From contig OW121741.1 of the NCBI GenBank assembly GCA_933228675.1, forward strand, positions 111,594,361 through 111,658,360: a stretch of DNA of 64,000 nt. Direction: 5' to 3'. Origin of the DNA: Stomorhina lunata (Eukaryota; Arthropoda; Insecta; Diptera; Rhiniidae). The notes under the pieces are model-generated. The model ran no database searches, was not told where the DNA came from, and worked only from the letters and a program-made list of their open reading frames with translations. Shown here in pieces: positions 1 through 12,033 of this stretch; positions within the stretch are counted from its first letter, which is position 1, and each line of letters starts with the position of its first letter. A program made the translations under genes and the position numbers.

Positions 1-719
1 AAAATTTTGTACCGAAAATTTTTCTATATAAAAATTTTGCACCGAAAATTTTTCTATATAAAAATTTTGTACCGAAAATTTTTCTATATAAAATTTTTGT
101 ACCGAAAATTTTTCTATATAAAAATTTTGTACCGAAAATTTTTCTATATAAAAATTTTGTACCGAAAATTTTTCTATATAAAAATTTTGTACCGAAAATT
201 TTTCTATATAAAAATTTTTTACCGAAAATTTTTCTATATAAAAATTTTGTACCGAAAATTTTTCTATATAAAAATTTTGTACCGAATATTTTTCTATATA
301 AAAATTTTGTACCGAAAATTTTTCTATATAAAAATTTTGTACCGAAAATTTTTCTATATAAAAATTTTGTACCGAAAATTTTTCTATATAAAAATTTTGT
401 AGCGAAAATTTTTCTATATAAAAATTTTGTACCGAAAATTTTTCTATATAAAAATTTTGTACCGAAAATTTTTCTATATAAAAATTTTGTACCGAAAATT
501 TTTCTATATAAAAATTTTGTACCGAAAATTTTTCTATATAAAAATTTTGTACCGAAAATTTTTCTATATAAAAATTTTGTACCGAAAATTTTTCTATATA
601 AAAATTTTGTACCGAAAATTTTTCTATATAAAAATTTTGTACCGAAAATTTTTCTATATAAAAATTTTGTACCGAAAATTTTTCTATATATAAATTTTGT
701 ACCGAAACCTTTTCTATAT
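1..719 (+). repeat. 30-bp minisatellite array, forward orientation
   Basis: About 24 head-to-tail copies of a 30-bp unit that can be read as AAAATTTTGTACCG followed by AAAATTTTTCTATATA. Copies are nearly identical; scattered single-base variants occur (for example near 37, 103, 218, 287, 402 and 692). The array is already running at base 1, so its left end lies outside the window. It ends abruptly at about 719, where unique sequence starts. It is the reverse complement of the unit at 4310-7145. Because 30 is divisible by three and the unit has stop-free frames, peptide ORFs with a 10-residue period run through it; I do not regard these as genes. Confidence 0.97.
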
Positions 720-2560
720 AAATTGACAAATTGTTAAGAAGTTTTCTAAAAATTAAATGTTTTTTAAAACACTTCTTTTTGAAAACTCTATCCCAATGTC
801 TTCTGCCCCAGGCGTTGTTCATATTTTTAGAAAACAGGAGTTTTTAATGATTTTTAGCAAAAGTTACAGTGAAATATAAAAGTATACTGCTGAAGTCATA
901 ACCGTATAGTCTTGCTAAACAAAAGATTTTAATTTTTCAAATATTTTTTTTTTAAATTTTGATTTTTGTAGAGCTTGTCCTAAGATATAAGAAACTGTCT
1001 TAAAACGACTTTTCTAATTTTATTTAAAGCTATAACAATGAATTATGAACAAAATTGTTCTGAAGACGTCTTAACGCAAAATTTTTCCGTAATCAATGGT
1101 TTTAGAGTTTTTCATTCGCAATGTAAAAAAAATATTGTGCAAAATCGAAAAAATTTTAGTTATTAAAAGTTTATTAAAAATTAAAATGACAAAAGAAATA
1201 AATTATGTTATCAGTCTATAATCTATTATTTATAGTGTAGTCGTATATTTCGAAAGACATGCTCGTATCGCTTTTGCTTTTTACTGTAATATTCTATAAG
1301 ACTTTGAATGTTCATTGTATGGGTGTTCTAGCCGAACATATTGAATGATGTTGATGTGAACATCATCATGAAAAGATAAGATATACTGATAGTCTTTGGA
1401 TACTTTTATGCAATACATACATATATAATGTGTCTGTGTAGATGTATTAAGCTAAAGCTTTTTGCCATGATATCCTTTTAACATTATTTGATACAAAATA
1501 CTACAAACAGCTACAAATTAATACCTATTTGTATGTTTGTTTGTTTGTCTGTATGTGCAAGATGATGAGTAGGTGTTGCTTTGTTTGTGTTGCAGATGTT
1601 GCAAATAATAGCTAACTAACACAATTACATCATGATTACCAAAGGTGTCTCTCTGACAACAAAATATTTGCTTTGAAATTGTATTTTTTCACAAAATTTC
1701 CTTCACTTTTTTTTGTCTCTCGGTCGTTTTACTTTTTATAAAATTTATTTTCATGTCAATGTTGTGCCATTGTTTTATTTTTGTTTCGTTCCAATTTTTT
1801 GTTTTGTTTTTCGATTTTAGTCTTTTGTTTATGTTGTCACCTTATAAATTGTATTTATCTTTTGTATTGAATCGAATATATATTGGTTATTGGGGTATCT
1901 TATATAGAAAATCTATTTTTTCTTTTTACTTTCTATACTCAGGTGTATTTGTTTGTTTGGTTCTGCTTTATTTTTTGTTGTTGTTTTGAAACATCTTGTA
2001 AGTTTATTTTTATTTACTTTTATAGAAAATCTTTTTTAGTTTGGATTCTGTATTTGTTACTTATAGTAGATATTAGAAAGTATCTAGGGTGGCTTTCCCC
2101 CTTTTGCTACTGCTGCTCTTTATATGTGTTTGTATTTAAATTTATCCACCCAGCAGGTGGCTCTTTAAGTCTTAATTAAGTTTTGTGTTATTACTCTGTA
2201 GCAATTTGGTTTTTATACTAAACTGAAAGGAAAAAAAAATCCTTTTGTATATGAGGCTGGCTAAAATTAATTGTCTCTCTACAGGAATGCAAAATATTTG
2301 TTACACATTTGATTAAATTTGTTCGGTTTCTACTCATAGTTGCAAAAATAAACTCAACTTAATATGGTCAGGGTGAATTAAATTTTTTTTGCTTGGTTTT
2401 CTAAAAATAATTAATTGAATTCTTAATAGAAATTGTTGCCTAATTGAGTGTAGGTTGTTTTATTGATTTTTCAATATAGGTACGTTATAAAGGATTTAAT
2501 TTTTTTGATAAAAAAAATGCTAATTGACCGCATTAAAGTTTTAGTATTTGTTAAAAATTT
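720..2560. other. unique AT-rich DNA, no gene seen
   Basis: Separates the 30-bp array from the degenerate array. It holds a short TTTG microsatellite near 1535-1550 and a T-rich stretch at 1680-2170. The two overlapping ORFs in that stretch (1753-1989 and 1883-2179) are almost entirely Phe, Leu, Ile, Tyr and Val codons, as expected from T-rich DNA, and show no domain. No splice-linked coding exon was recognised. Confidence 0.6.
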
Positions 2561-4265
2561 ATTCAAAATTTCATAATATTAGGTTTCAATCGAAAATATT
2601 TAATATTGTAAAATTTTTTAAAGAAAACATTCAATATCAAAAAATTTTTTAGAAAAAAACTTTTAAGATCCTTAATTTTTTACGGAAATTCTTTATGGAA
2701 AATATTTAATTTCGCACAATTTTTTGCCAAAAATTTTCATTGTTAAAAAATTTTACATAGAAAATTTTCAAAATTGTAAAATTTTCTAGACAAAACTTTT
2801 TATATCACAAAATATTCTAGAGAAAACTTTCAAGATCCCAATTTTTTTTCGGAAAGTCTTTAATATCATATATTTTTTATAGAAAATATTCAATTTCGCA
2901 TAATATTCTGCCAAAAGTTTTCATTATTATAATATTTTCTGTAAAAATTTTCGATATAATAAAAATATCTGGAGAAAACATAAATAAACCGAAATTTTCC
3001 ACTTAAAATGTTCAATAATAAATATTTTTTATAGTAAATACTCAATATCGTTACTTTTTTATAGGAAATTTTCAATATTGTAAAAATTTCTAAATAAAAC
3101 TAATTTCAATAGCGTAAAGTTTTCTAGAGAAAATTTTCAATATTGTAAAATTTTCTAGAGAAAACTTTCAATATTCTAAAATTTTCTATAGAAAATTTTC
3201 AATATCAATTCTTATTCTATAGAAAATATTCAATATCGTTAAATTTTTTCATAGAAATGTTTTTGTACCTTAAAATCTTTTAATAGAAAATTTGAAATAT
3301 CGAAAAATTTTCTATAAAAAATTTTAATATCGTAAAATTTTCTATATAAAAATGTTAATGTAGTAAAATTTTCTATATAAAAATTTTAATGTAGTAAAAT
3401 TTTCTATAGAAAAATTTTAATATCGTAAAATTTTCTATAGAAATATATATATATAATAATATCGTAAAATTTTCAACAGAAAATTTCTATATCGTACAAA
3501 TTTCTATAAAAAAGTTTTTATATCGTAAAATCTTCTATAGAAAAATATAGAATCGTAAAATTTAATATCGTAAAATTTTCTATAGAAAATTTTCAATTCT
3601 GTAATATTTTCTATAGAATGATTTAAAAGTTTTCTATAGCAAAAAGTTGAAAAATCTGTTATATCAAATAATTTTTTATAGAAAATTTATAAAATCGTAA
3701 AATTGTTACTAAAAAATTTTAATACTGCAAAATTTTCCATACAAAACTTTAATACCATAAAATTTTCTATAAAAAAATATTGCAAAATTTTTTTTTATAG
3801 AAAAAGATAATATCGATGAATTTTAACTACCAAATTTAAATACCTTTTTAATAGAAAAATTTTCCGATATATTTTACGAAAAATTTTACGATATTAAAAT
3901 TTAAAATCGTAAAATTTTCTATACAAAAATTAAAATTAAAAAAAGTAAAATGTTACAAAATTTTCTATATAAAATTTTTAATATCGCAAAATTTTCAATG
4001 GAAAATTTTAAATATCGTACAATTTTTTATCGAAAATTTTAAATACGTAAAATGTTCAATAAAAGTTTTTTTTTAAATCTTTAAAAAATTTCAAATGTCA
4101 TAAAATTTTCTTTTAAAACTTTAAAAAATTGATAAAATTTCAAATATAGAAAAATTGTTTATAGAAAATTGAAAACGCCAAAAAATTTTAAAACAATATT
4201 TTTTTGAAAAAATTTATAATTTCAAATAATTTTATAAAGAATATTTAAAATATCGAAATATTTAC
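2560..4265. repeat. degenerate ~30-bp minisatellite (TATCGTAAAATTTTCTATAG type)
   Basis: Dozens of diverged units built on the palindromic core TTTTCTATAGAAAA, joined by AATATCGT or AATATTGT. Spacing is mostly 28-33 bp, with many indels and substitutions. The core is the same A-tract/TATAG/T-tract design as the clean arrays, so this looks like an old, mutated block of the same superfamily. It fades into unique sequence at the left and meets a poly(T) run and the clean 30-bp array at the right. A similar block with the same ATATCGTAAAATTTT linker lies at 8069-9650. Confidence 0.85.
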
Positions 4266-4278
4266 TATAGAAATTTTA

Positions 4279-4312
4279 TTTTTTTTTTTTTTTTTTATTC
4301 AAATTCAAATTC
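4279..4312 (-). repeat. poly(T)18 plus short AAATTC repeats at array edge
   Basis: An uninterrupted run of 18 T (4279-4296) is followed by three ATTCAA-type hexamers and then the first unit of the 30-bp array. Read on the minus strand, the array is followed by TTTGAA repeats and then an A18 tract. This resembles the tail of a polyadenylated retroposed copy, but a simple A/T slippage run is equally possible. Confidence 0.8.
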
Positions 4313-7145
4313 AAACATAGAAAAATTTTCGGTACAAAATTTGTATATACAAAAATTTTCGGTACAAAATTTCTATATAGAAAAATTTTCGATACAAAAT
4401 TTTTATATAGAAAAATTTTTATAAGGAAAAATTTTCGGTACAAAATTTTTATATAGAAAAATTTTCGGTACAAAATTTTTATATAGAAAAATTTTCGGTA
4501 CAAAATTTTTATATAGAAAAATTTTCGGTACAAAATTTTTATATAGAAAAATTTTCGGTACAAAATTTTTATATAGAAAAATTTTCGGTACAAAATTTTT
4601 ATATAGAAAAATTTTCGGTACAAAATTTTTATATAGAAAAATTTTCGGTACAAAATTTTTATATAGAAAAATTTTCGGTACAAAATTTTTATATAGAAAA
4701 ATTTTCGGTACAAAATTTTTATATAGAAAAATTTTCGGTACAAAATTTTTATATAGAAAAATTTTCGGTACAAAATTTTTATATAGAAAAATTTTCGGTA
4801 CAAAATTTTTATATAGAAAAATTTTCGGTACAAAATTTTTATATAGAAAAATTTTCGGTACAAAATTTTTATATAGAAAAATTTTCGGTACAAAATTTAT
4901 ATATAGAAAAATTTTCGGTACAAAATTTTTATATAGAAAAATTTTCGGTACAAAATTTTTATATAGAAAAATTTTCGGTACAAAATTTTTATATAGAAAA
5001 ATGTTCGGTACAAACTTTTTATATAGAAAAATTTTCGGTACAAAATTTTTATATAGAAAAATTTTCGGTACAAAATTTTTATATAGAAAAATTTTCGGTA
5101 CAAAATTTTTATATAGAAAAATTTTCGGTACAAAATTTTTATATAGAAAAATTTTCGGTACAAAATTTTGATATAGAAAAATTTTCGGTACAAAATTTTT
5201 ATATAGAAAAATTTTCGGTACAAAATTTTTATATATAAAAATTTTCGGTACAAAATTTTTATATAGAAAAATTTTCGGTACAAAATTTTTATATAGAAAA
5301 ATTTTCGGTACAAAATTTTTATATAGAAAAATTTTCGGTACAAAATTTTTATATAGAAAAATTTTCGGTACAAAATTTATATATAGAAAAATTTTCGGTA
5401 CAAAATTTTTATATAGAAAAATTTTCGGTACAAAATTTTTATATAGAAAAATTTTCGGTACAAAATTTTTATATAGAAAAATTTTCGGTACAAAATTTTT
5501 ATATAGAAAAATGTTCGGTACAAACTTTTTATATAGAAAAATTTTCGGTACAAAATTTTTATATAGAAAAATTTTCGGTACAAAATTTTTATATAGAAAA
5601 ATTTTCGGTACAAAATTTTTATATAGAAAAATTTTCGGTACAAAATTTTTATATAGAAAAATTTTCGGTACAAAATTTTTATATAGAAAAATTTTCGGTA
5701 CAAAATTTTTATATAGAAAAATTTTCGGTACAAAATTTTTATATAGAAAAATTTTCGGTACAAAATTTTTATATAGAAAAATTTTCGGTACAAAATTTTT
5801 ATATAGAAAAATTTTCGGTACAAAATTTTTATATAGAAAAATTTTCGGTACAAAGTTTTTATATAGAAAAATTTTCGGTACAAAATTTTTATACAGAAAA
5901 ATTTTCGGTACAAAATTTTTATACAGAAAAATTTTCGGTACAAAATTTTTATATAGAAAAATTTTCGGTACAAAATTTTTATATAGAAAAATTTTCGGTA
6001 CAAAATTTTTATATAGAAAAATTTTCGGTACAAAATTTTTATATAGAAATATTTTCGGTACAAAATTTTTATATAGAAAAATTTTCGGTACAAAATTTTT
6101 ATATAGAAAAATTTTCGGTACAAAATTTTTATATAGAAAAATTTTCGGTACAAAATTTTTATATAGAAAAATTTTCGGTACAAAATTTTTATATAGAAAA
6201 ATTTTCGGTACAAAATTTTTATATAGAAAAATTTTCGGTACAAAATTTTTATATAGAAAAATTTTCGGTACAAAATTTTTATATAGAAAAATTTTCGGTA
6301 CAAAATTTTTATATAGAAAAATTTTCGGTACAAAATTTTTATATAGAAAAATTTTCGGTACAAAATTTTTATATAGAAAAATTTTCGGTACAAAATTTTT
6401 ATATAGAAAAATTTTCGGTACAAAATTTTTATATAGAAAAATTTTCGGTACAAAATTTTTATATAGAAATATTTTCGGTACAAAATTTTTATATAGAAAA
6501 ATTTTCGGTACAAAATTTTTATATAGAAAAATTTTCGGTACAAAATTTTTATATAGAAAAATTTTCGGTACAAAATTTTTATATAGAAACATTTTCGGTA
6601 CAAAATTTTTATATAGAAAAATTTTCGGTACAAAATTTTTATATAGAAAAATTTTCGGTACAAAATTTTTATATAGAAAAATTTTCGGTACAAAATTTTT
6701 ATATAGAAAAATTTTCGGTACAAAATTTTTATATAGAAAAATTTTCGGTACAAAATTTTTATATAGAAAAATTTTCGGTACAAAATTTTTATATAGAAAA
6801 ATTTTCGGTACAAAATTTTTATATAGAAAAATTTTCGGTACAAAATTTTTATATAGAAAAATTTTCGGTACAAAATTTTTATATAGAAAAATTTTCGGTA
6901 CAAAATTTTTATATAGAAAAATTTTCGGTACAAAATTTTTATATAGAAAAATTTTTGGTACAAAATTTTTATATAGAAAAATTTTCGGTACAAAATTTTT
7001 ATATAGAAAAATTTTCGGTACAAAATTTTTATATAGAAAAATTTTCGGTATAAAATTTTTATATAGAAAAATTTTCGGTATAAAATTTTTATATAGAAAA
7101 ATTTTCGGTACAAAAGTTTTATATAGAAAAATTTTCGGTACAAAA
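4310..7145 (-). repeat. 30-bp minisatellite array, reverse orientation, ~94 copies
   Basis: About 94 near-identical units of 30 bp, the reverse complement of the array at 1-719. Each unit is arm AAAATTTTT, loop ATATAG, arm AAAAATTTT and spacer CGGTAC. The arms are exact 9-bp complements, so every unit can form a hairpin. The first three units (4310-4430) and the last units (7050-7145) are the most diverged, as is usual for tandem-array edges. Shared rare variants (TTTAT at 4891 and 5371; ATG plus AAAC at 5001 and 5511) show block duplication inside the array. Long ORFs of 563-729 codons run through it in at least three frames on both strands, because the unit is a multiple of three and lacks stops in those frames. 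I treat these as non-coding. Confidence 0.97.
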
Positions 7146-8057
7146 GTTTTATTTTCTATAGAAAATTTTAAATATCGAAAAATTTTCTGTAGAATATTTT
7201 AAAAATCGAAAAATTTTCTATAGAAATTTCGAAAAATCTTTATATCGTACAAAGTTCGATTTAAAATTTTCAATATCATATATCAATATTATACATATTA
7301 TGAAAAAAAATTAAATTTTGCACAATATTTTACAGATTTCAATTTTTTATATATAAATAAATATTTAAATTTTTGTTAAAAATTCTTAATAAAATGTTTT
7401 TATCTCATAATTTTTTTGTTATATTTCTCACTTTATTTTTCCCTAATATAATAGAAATGACATCTAATAATGTAACACCCTTTATCCATTTTCACATTTT
7501 ATTGCAATTAATTATAGCTAATCTCTTTTTAAATACCACGATATTTTTAATTATAGTTTATTTTATTAAATATAGGCTCCGCTGTGTTCAATTTTAGATA
7601 TTTTACCTTTTATTGCACTATTTTCTACATAAAGTTTTTGTTTTAAAAATTTTATTTTTATATTTTAAGCTTCACGTTATTTTTAAATAAATCACTTTCA
7701 ATCAACATATACATGGCACTCTACACAAAATAACCTAAAATTGACCGTTTGACCGTCACTTTATCCGGAAATATCTTAAGAAAATCACATAAAAATTAAC
7801 CGTTAACGCGCTCCGTTTCAATTGAAACTAAAACAAATTGCTCGTAGGTAATTTATTCCGCTGCTCTTCACTAAACGAAAGGACGGACAAACGGGCAGAT
7901 ATTCATGAAATAAAAAAAATAAACTCTCTATACAAACTCTACCTTTTTGTCATATTTTTCATGGACTAATTTTACTCCCCTCAAACAGATAAACGCATAC
8001 AGTGACAGGTTATTATCTAGTTAATCGTGAGTGTGTCTATAGAAGGGTACTCACATG
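7146..8057. other. unique AT-rich DNA after array
   Basis: The first ~110 bases are decayed minisatellite units (TATAGAAATTT and similar). The rest is unique. A less AT-rich patch at about 7735-7880 contains several CpG and ACCGT words, but there is no ORF or recognised element. The small ORF at 7373-7597 is Phe/Ile/Leu-rich with no recognisable domain and I do not call it. Confidence 0.55.
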
Positions 8058-9767
8058 TACGAGGGTGGCTTTAAAAGTGATTTTTAAAAGATGAGAACTC
8101 TAATATTGTAAAACTTTCTACATCGAATATTATTTTTTTTAATTTTATTAATTTAACAATATCGTGAATTTTTTCTTTCATTGAAAATTTTTAAAAATGC
8201 AAAATCTTCTACTGAAAATTAATAGTATCGCCATATTTTATATAGAAAATCTTTAAAATTGGAAAATTTGATATAGAAAATCTGTAAAAGTTTTAGTTGG
8301 AAATTTTAAATTTTCCATAGAAAATTTGTAATATCGTAAAATTTCTACAGAAAGTTTTTTATATCGTTAAATTTTTTATAGAAAATTTTCAATTTGTAAA
8401 ATTTCTTATAGAAGTTTTTAATATCGTAAAATTTTCTATAGAAAATTTTAAATATCGTACAATTTTTTATAGAAAATTTTAAATATCGTAAAATTTTCTA
8501 TAGAAAATTTTAAAGATCGTAAAATTTTTTTACAGAAAATTTTTAATATCGTAAAATTTTCTATAGAAAATTTTAAATATTGTAAAATTTTTTATAGAAA
8601 AATTTTAAATTCGTAAGATTTTGTATAGAAAATTTTTAATATCATAAGATTTTGTATAGAAAATTTTTAATATCGTAAGATTTTGTATAGAAAATTTTTA
8701 ATATCGTTAGATTTTGTATAGAAAATGTTTATTATCGTAGAATTTTGTATAGAAAATGTTTAATATTATAAAATTTTGTATATTGTAAAATTTTGTGTAG
8801 AATATTTCATATATTGTAAAATTTTCTATACAAAAATTTATAATATCGTAAAATTTTGCAAAGTAAATGTTTATATCGTAAAATCTTCTATTGAAAATTT
8901 TTAATATCATTAGATTTTCTATAGAAAATCTTTAAAATTGTAAAATTTTCTATAGAAAATCTTTAAAATCGTAAAATTTCAATAAAGAATCTTTAAAATC
9001 GTTAAATTTTCTATAGAAAATTTTTAATATCCTAAAATTTTTTATAGAAAATTTTTAATATCGTAAAATTTTTTATATAAAACTTTTAACATCAAAAAAT
9101 TTTTGATAGAAAACTTTTAATATCGTAAAGTTTTTGATAGAAAATTTGTAATATTGTAAAAGATCCATACAAAATTTTTAATATCGCAAAGATTTTTATA
9201 GAAAATCTTTAAAATCGTTAAATTTTTTATAGAAAATATCGTAAAATTTTATATAGAAAAAATTTAATATCGTAAATTTTTTTTATAGAAAATATTGTAA
9301 AACTTTCTATAGAACATTTTTAATATCTTAAAATTTGCTATAGAAATTTTTTAACATCGTAAAATTTTTTGTAGAAAATTTGTTATACCGTAAAATTTTC
9401 TATAGAAATTTTTTAATATCGTAAATTTTTCTATAGAAAATTTTTAATAACGTAAATTTGTTTATAAAAAAATTTTAAATATCATACAATTTTCTTTCGA
9501 AAAATTTAAATATCGTAAAATTTTCTACAGAAAATTTTTAATGTCGTAAAATTTTTTATATCATATAAATTTATATCTAAATTTTCTTCAAAAATTGTAA
9601 TATTTTTACCATTTTATATACCATAAAATTTTCAATATCATAAAATTAAAAGTATTTCCCTGTTTTAAAAATTATCAATTTTTCTGTAAAAGATATTCTA
9701 CATATAAAATTTGTTTCAAAAAATTCTTATCGAATGTTTCATAGTAAATTTTTGTTCCACCCTCGTA
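8058..9767. mobile_element. candidate TIR-bounded element carrying a minisatellite
   Basis: The 11-mer TACGAGGGTGG at 8058-8068 has an exact inverted copy, CCACCCTCGTA, at 9757-9767. The two face inward around the degenerate minisatellite and include a TA at each outer edge, as expected for a TA target-site duplication around a ~1.7-kb Tc1/mariner-type or MITE-like element starting CGAGGGTGG. No transposase is visible inside, so it would be non-autonomous. The seen fact is the inverted 11-mer at both borders of the repeat block. That it is a transposon is inference. Confidence 0.45.
8069..9650. repeat. degenerate ~30-bp minisatellite (ATATCGTAAAATTTT type)
   Basis: Roughly 45-50 diverged copies of a unit made of ATATCGTAAAATTTT, then TATAGAAAATTTTTA. 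It belongs with 2560-4265. Better-preserved stretches occur at 8400-8620 and 8930-9100. A small shift in the unit (GATTTTGTATAG instead of ATTTTCTATAG) is shared by neighbouring copies at 8610-8780, a sign of local amplification. Confidence 0.85.
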
Positions 9768-11340
9768 TTCTGACCTAAGTCTTTCTCATTCTCCTCAGCT
9801 CTTTTAAAGTTTCGTTACATTTTATATTATATTTTTTCACATTCTATAAGATAAGGATTTGTTATCTTTCGTTATATTTTTTTCTGTTAAACATTTTGGT
9901 TAAATATTGATAAGCGCATTCATTTTTCTTATCGCACATTTTTGTAGTTGTTGTTGTTGTTGATATTTTCTCATGCCGTATTTTAATTGTTCTTGTTATT
10001 TCTGTTGCTAAAGTACACAGATACTCCTATTCTGATGTAGATCGTCGTCATAAGTAGATATTCATAGCCAAGTACTAAATATTTAGTATTTTTAGTGTTT
10101 TCAAGTATTTTAATATATTTTGTTTACTTTTGCTGGTGGAGTGTAAACCGCATGAAGTGGTCGAGTGTTTGTGTGTATATTTGTTTTTGTGAGATGTTTA
10201 GACTTGTGTCATTTTGATATATATGACATGTAAGAAATTATGTACGATATTCATAATCGCACATTGTACAGGTAATCTGCCGCTTCGTTGTTGTGATAAA
10301 TATATTCAACGTTTTTATTAAAATTTGTTTATTCTTTTTACGTTTTAATTTTCCAAATGAGGGAAAGGTGTTGTATTTAGTAGTACTTAAATATTTTAGG
10401 AGTTTTGTTTGAATTGTTTGTTCTATTTTTTGTTATCTTAGTTATCTTATTTTGTTTAGTTATTATTGTAAGATTAGCTGATGCGGTAGAGGGAACTAGT
10501 TTTGCTTTTGTTCCATATACATATTTATATACTTTATATGCTTTGAATCTATGCCAAATTTACTCTAAGCCATTTATGCAGTTCTTACATGTATATCCAA
10601 TCATATACTTTTTTGTTAAAATCATTTAAAATTGTTTATGGCAACCGAAATCCGTGCAAAAAATTTTGTTGCAATTGGTTCACATTCGTACCTCCCATAC
10701 AAGAAATACACTGAAAAGCCATTTAAATATCGATAAAATCACAAATTGATAACAGAAATTTGATATCATTTGGTCAATATTTGATCCTTGCTTTATATCA
10801 CTACCATTGCGAAATCGAATACATTTATCTAAATCTCGAAATTTAAAAAAAAAATTTAAATATCTATATCTCTTAGAAAACAGAATCTTAATTCCAGTTT
10901 TTGGTTATTATTTGAATTTGGCAGTGAAAGGTATCAAATAGTCGGATAGTATTGACTAAACCATTTTTTGTCATGTTTTGTTTGTATAAGAGCTAAGCTT
11001 TAATGAGACATTAAAACGGAAATACATTTATTTCCTGACTAACATAAAGAAGACAATTCATTTCCGATTTTGTTGTTTACATAAGAACTTATTGTTCATT
11101 TTCTTAGTTTTTAAGTTAATATGTATTGACAAACATTCCAATGACGGTATAGGGTTTTTAAACTATTCAAATCATTTTCGAAAACTTTTTAATTTATTAT
11201 GCAAATGTTAATACGGTTACATCTAGTGTCGGGTATTAATGTCCAAAATAAGTGTTAAAAACTTAGTTACGTTTTGACGGGGAATGAATTTCTTTAAGAT
11301 TTTGGGCAAATTTTGTCAAATAGTAACATATGTATTTTTA
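9768..11340. other. unique AT-rich DNA, no gene seen
   Basis: Contains a GTT trinucleotide run at about 9945-9963 and otherwise low-complexity T-rich sequence. The ORF at 10405-10629 is hydrophobic by base composition only. I see no exon, RNA gene or transposon here. Confidence 0.5.
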
Positions 11341-12033
11341 ACAAGTAAAAAAGTCGGTCAAGCTCGACTATACGATACCCTTCACCACTAAGGTCAAAGA
11401 AGTTCTTTTTCCTGTATAAAGACAAATATTTGCTAAATTTTGCCTCCATTCAAACATTTTCTCAAAACTTGTATATTTAAGCTATTTCCGTCATTTGAAA
11501 TTATATATATATTATCTCGAAATTTGGCAAACTGATTACAGTTTTTACAAGAATTTTTTATGCATTATCTTCAGATTTACGGGCGTTTTACTGATTTTTG
11601 TGTCATTTGGTACGTTTTGACAGAAGAGTTTGTATGGGAGCTATGGTCAAATGTGGACCGATTTCAATGAAATATGGTACAGTTGTGGTTTACATAAGTA
11701 GTATATGTTTTAAATTTCATGAAAAAATATTGATATTTGTGACCAAAATATCAATTCCGGGAAGTGGCACCTATGGGAGGTACCATAAATAATGGACCGA
11801 TTTTGACGAATTTCAGTAGCCTGTGCCAAATTTCATCAAATTATCTTTAGAATTGCGACCTGTATTTTGATTACATGGTTTACATGGGGGTCCATGTCAG
11901 TCTAGGCGGACGGACTGACATCGATAAATCGACTCAGAAAGTGATTCTAAGCCTATTGGCATACTAAAAGGTGGGTCTAAGACAAATATTTCTGTGCGTT
12001 ACATACATCAGTACACCTATGGTGGTGAAGGGA
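11341..12033 (-). mobile_element. DINE-1-like (Helentron-type) interspersed element, copy A
   Basis: Starts ACAAGTAAAAAAGTCGGTCA with the imperfect hairpin AGTCG...CGACT and ends CTATGGTGGTGAAGGG. The inner phrases ATACCCTTCACCACTAAGG near the start and the inverted TGGTGGTGAAGGG at the end form subterminal inverted repeats. The reverse complement contains GAGTCGATTTATCGATGTC and GTCCGTCCG, which resemble the phrase GAGTCGATCTGGCCATGTC and GTCCGTCCG that I recall from Drosophila INE-1. That resemblance is the reason for the family name and strand. It shares long internal stretches with copies B and C. The element has no gene; the small ORFs in it are shadows. Confidence 0.7.

Noticed and set aside
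7..693. ORFs of 131 and 88 codons with YRKFFYIKIL repeats
   Set aside because: Same repeat artefact as in the larger array.
1..719. CRISPR-like regular array
   Set aside because: There are no unique spacers between repeats; units are directly contiguous, and the genome is that of a fly.
2085..2100. CTAGGGTGGCTT near 2086 as another CGAGGGTGG terminal repeat
   Set aside because: Only a partial match, with no inverted partner at the other side of the nearby arrays.
1753..2179. Two overlapping T-rich ORFs resembling membrane proteins
   Set aside because: Phe/Leu/Tyr/Val richness follows T-rich DNA. No charged flanks, no domain, and two frames are equally open.
4403..6592. 729-codon minus-strand ORF of repeated FVPKIFLYKN residues
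   Set aside because: Pure product of a stop-free 30-bp repeat. Other frames and the opposite strand are open over the same bases, and variants are not concentrated at silent positions.
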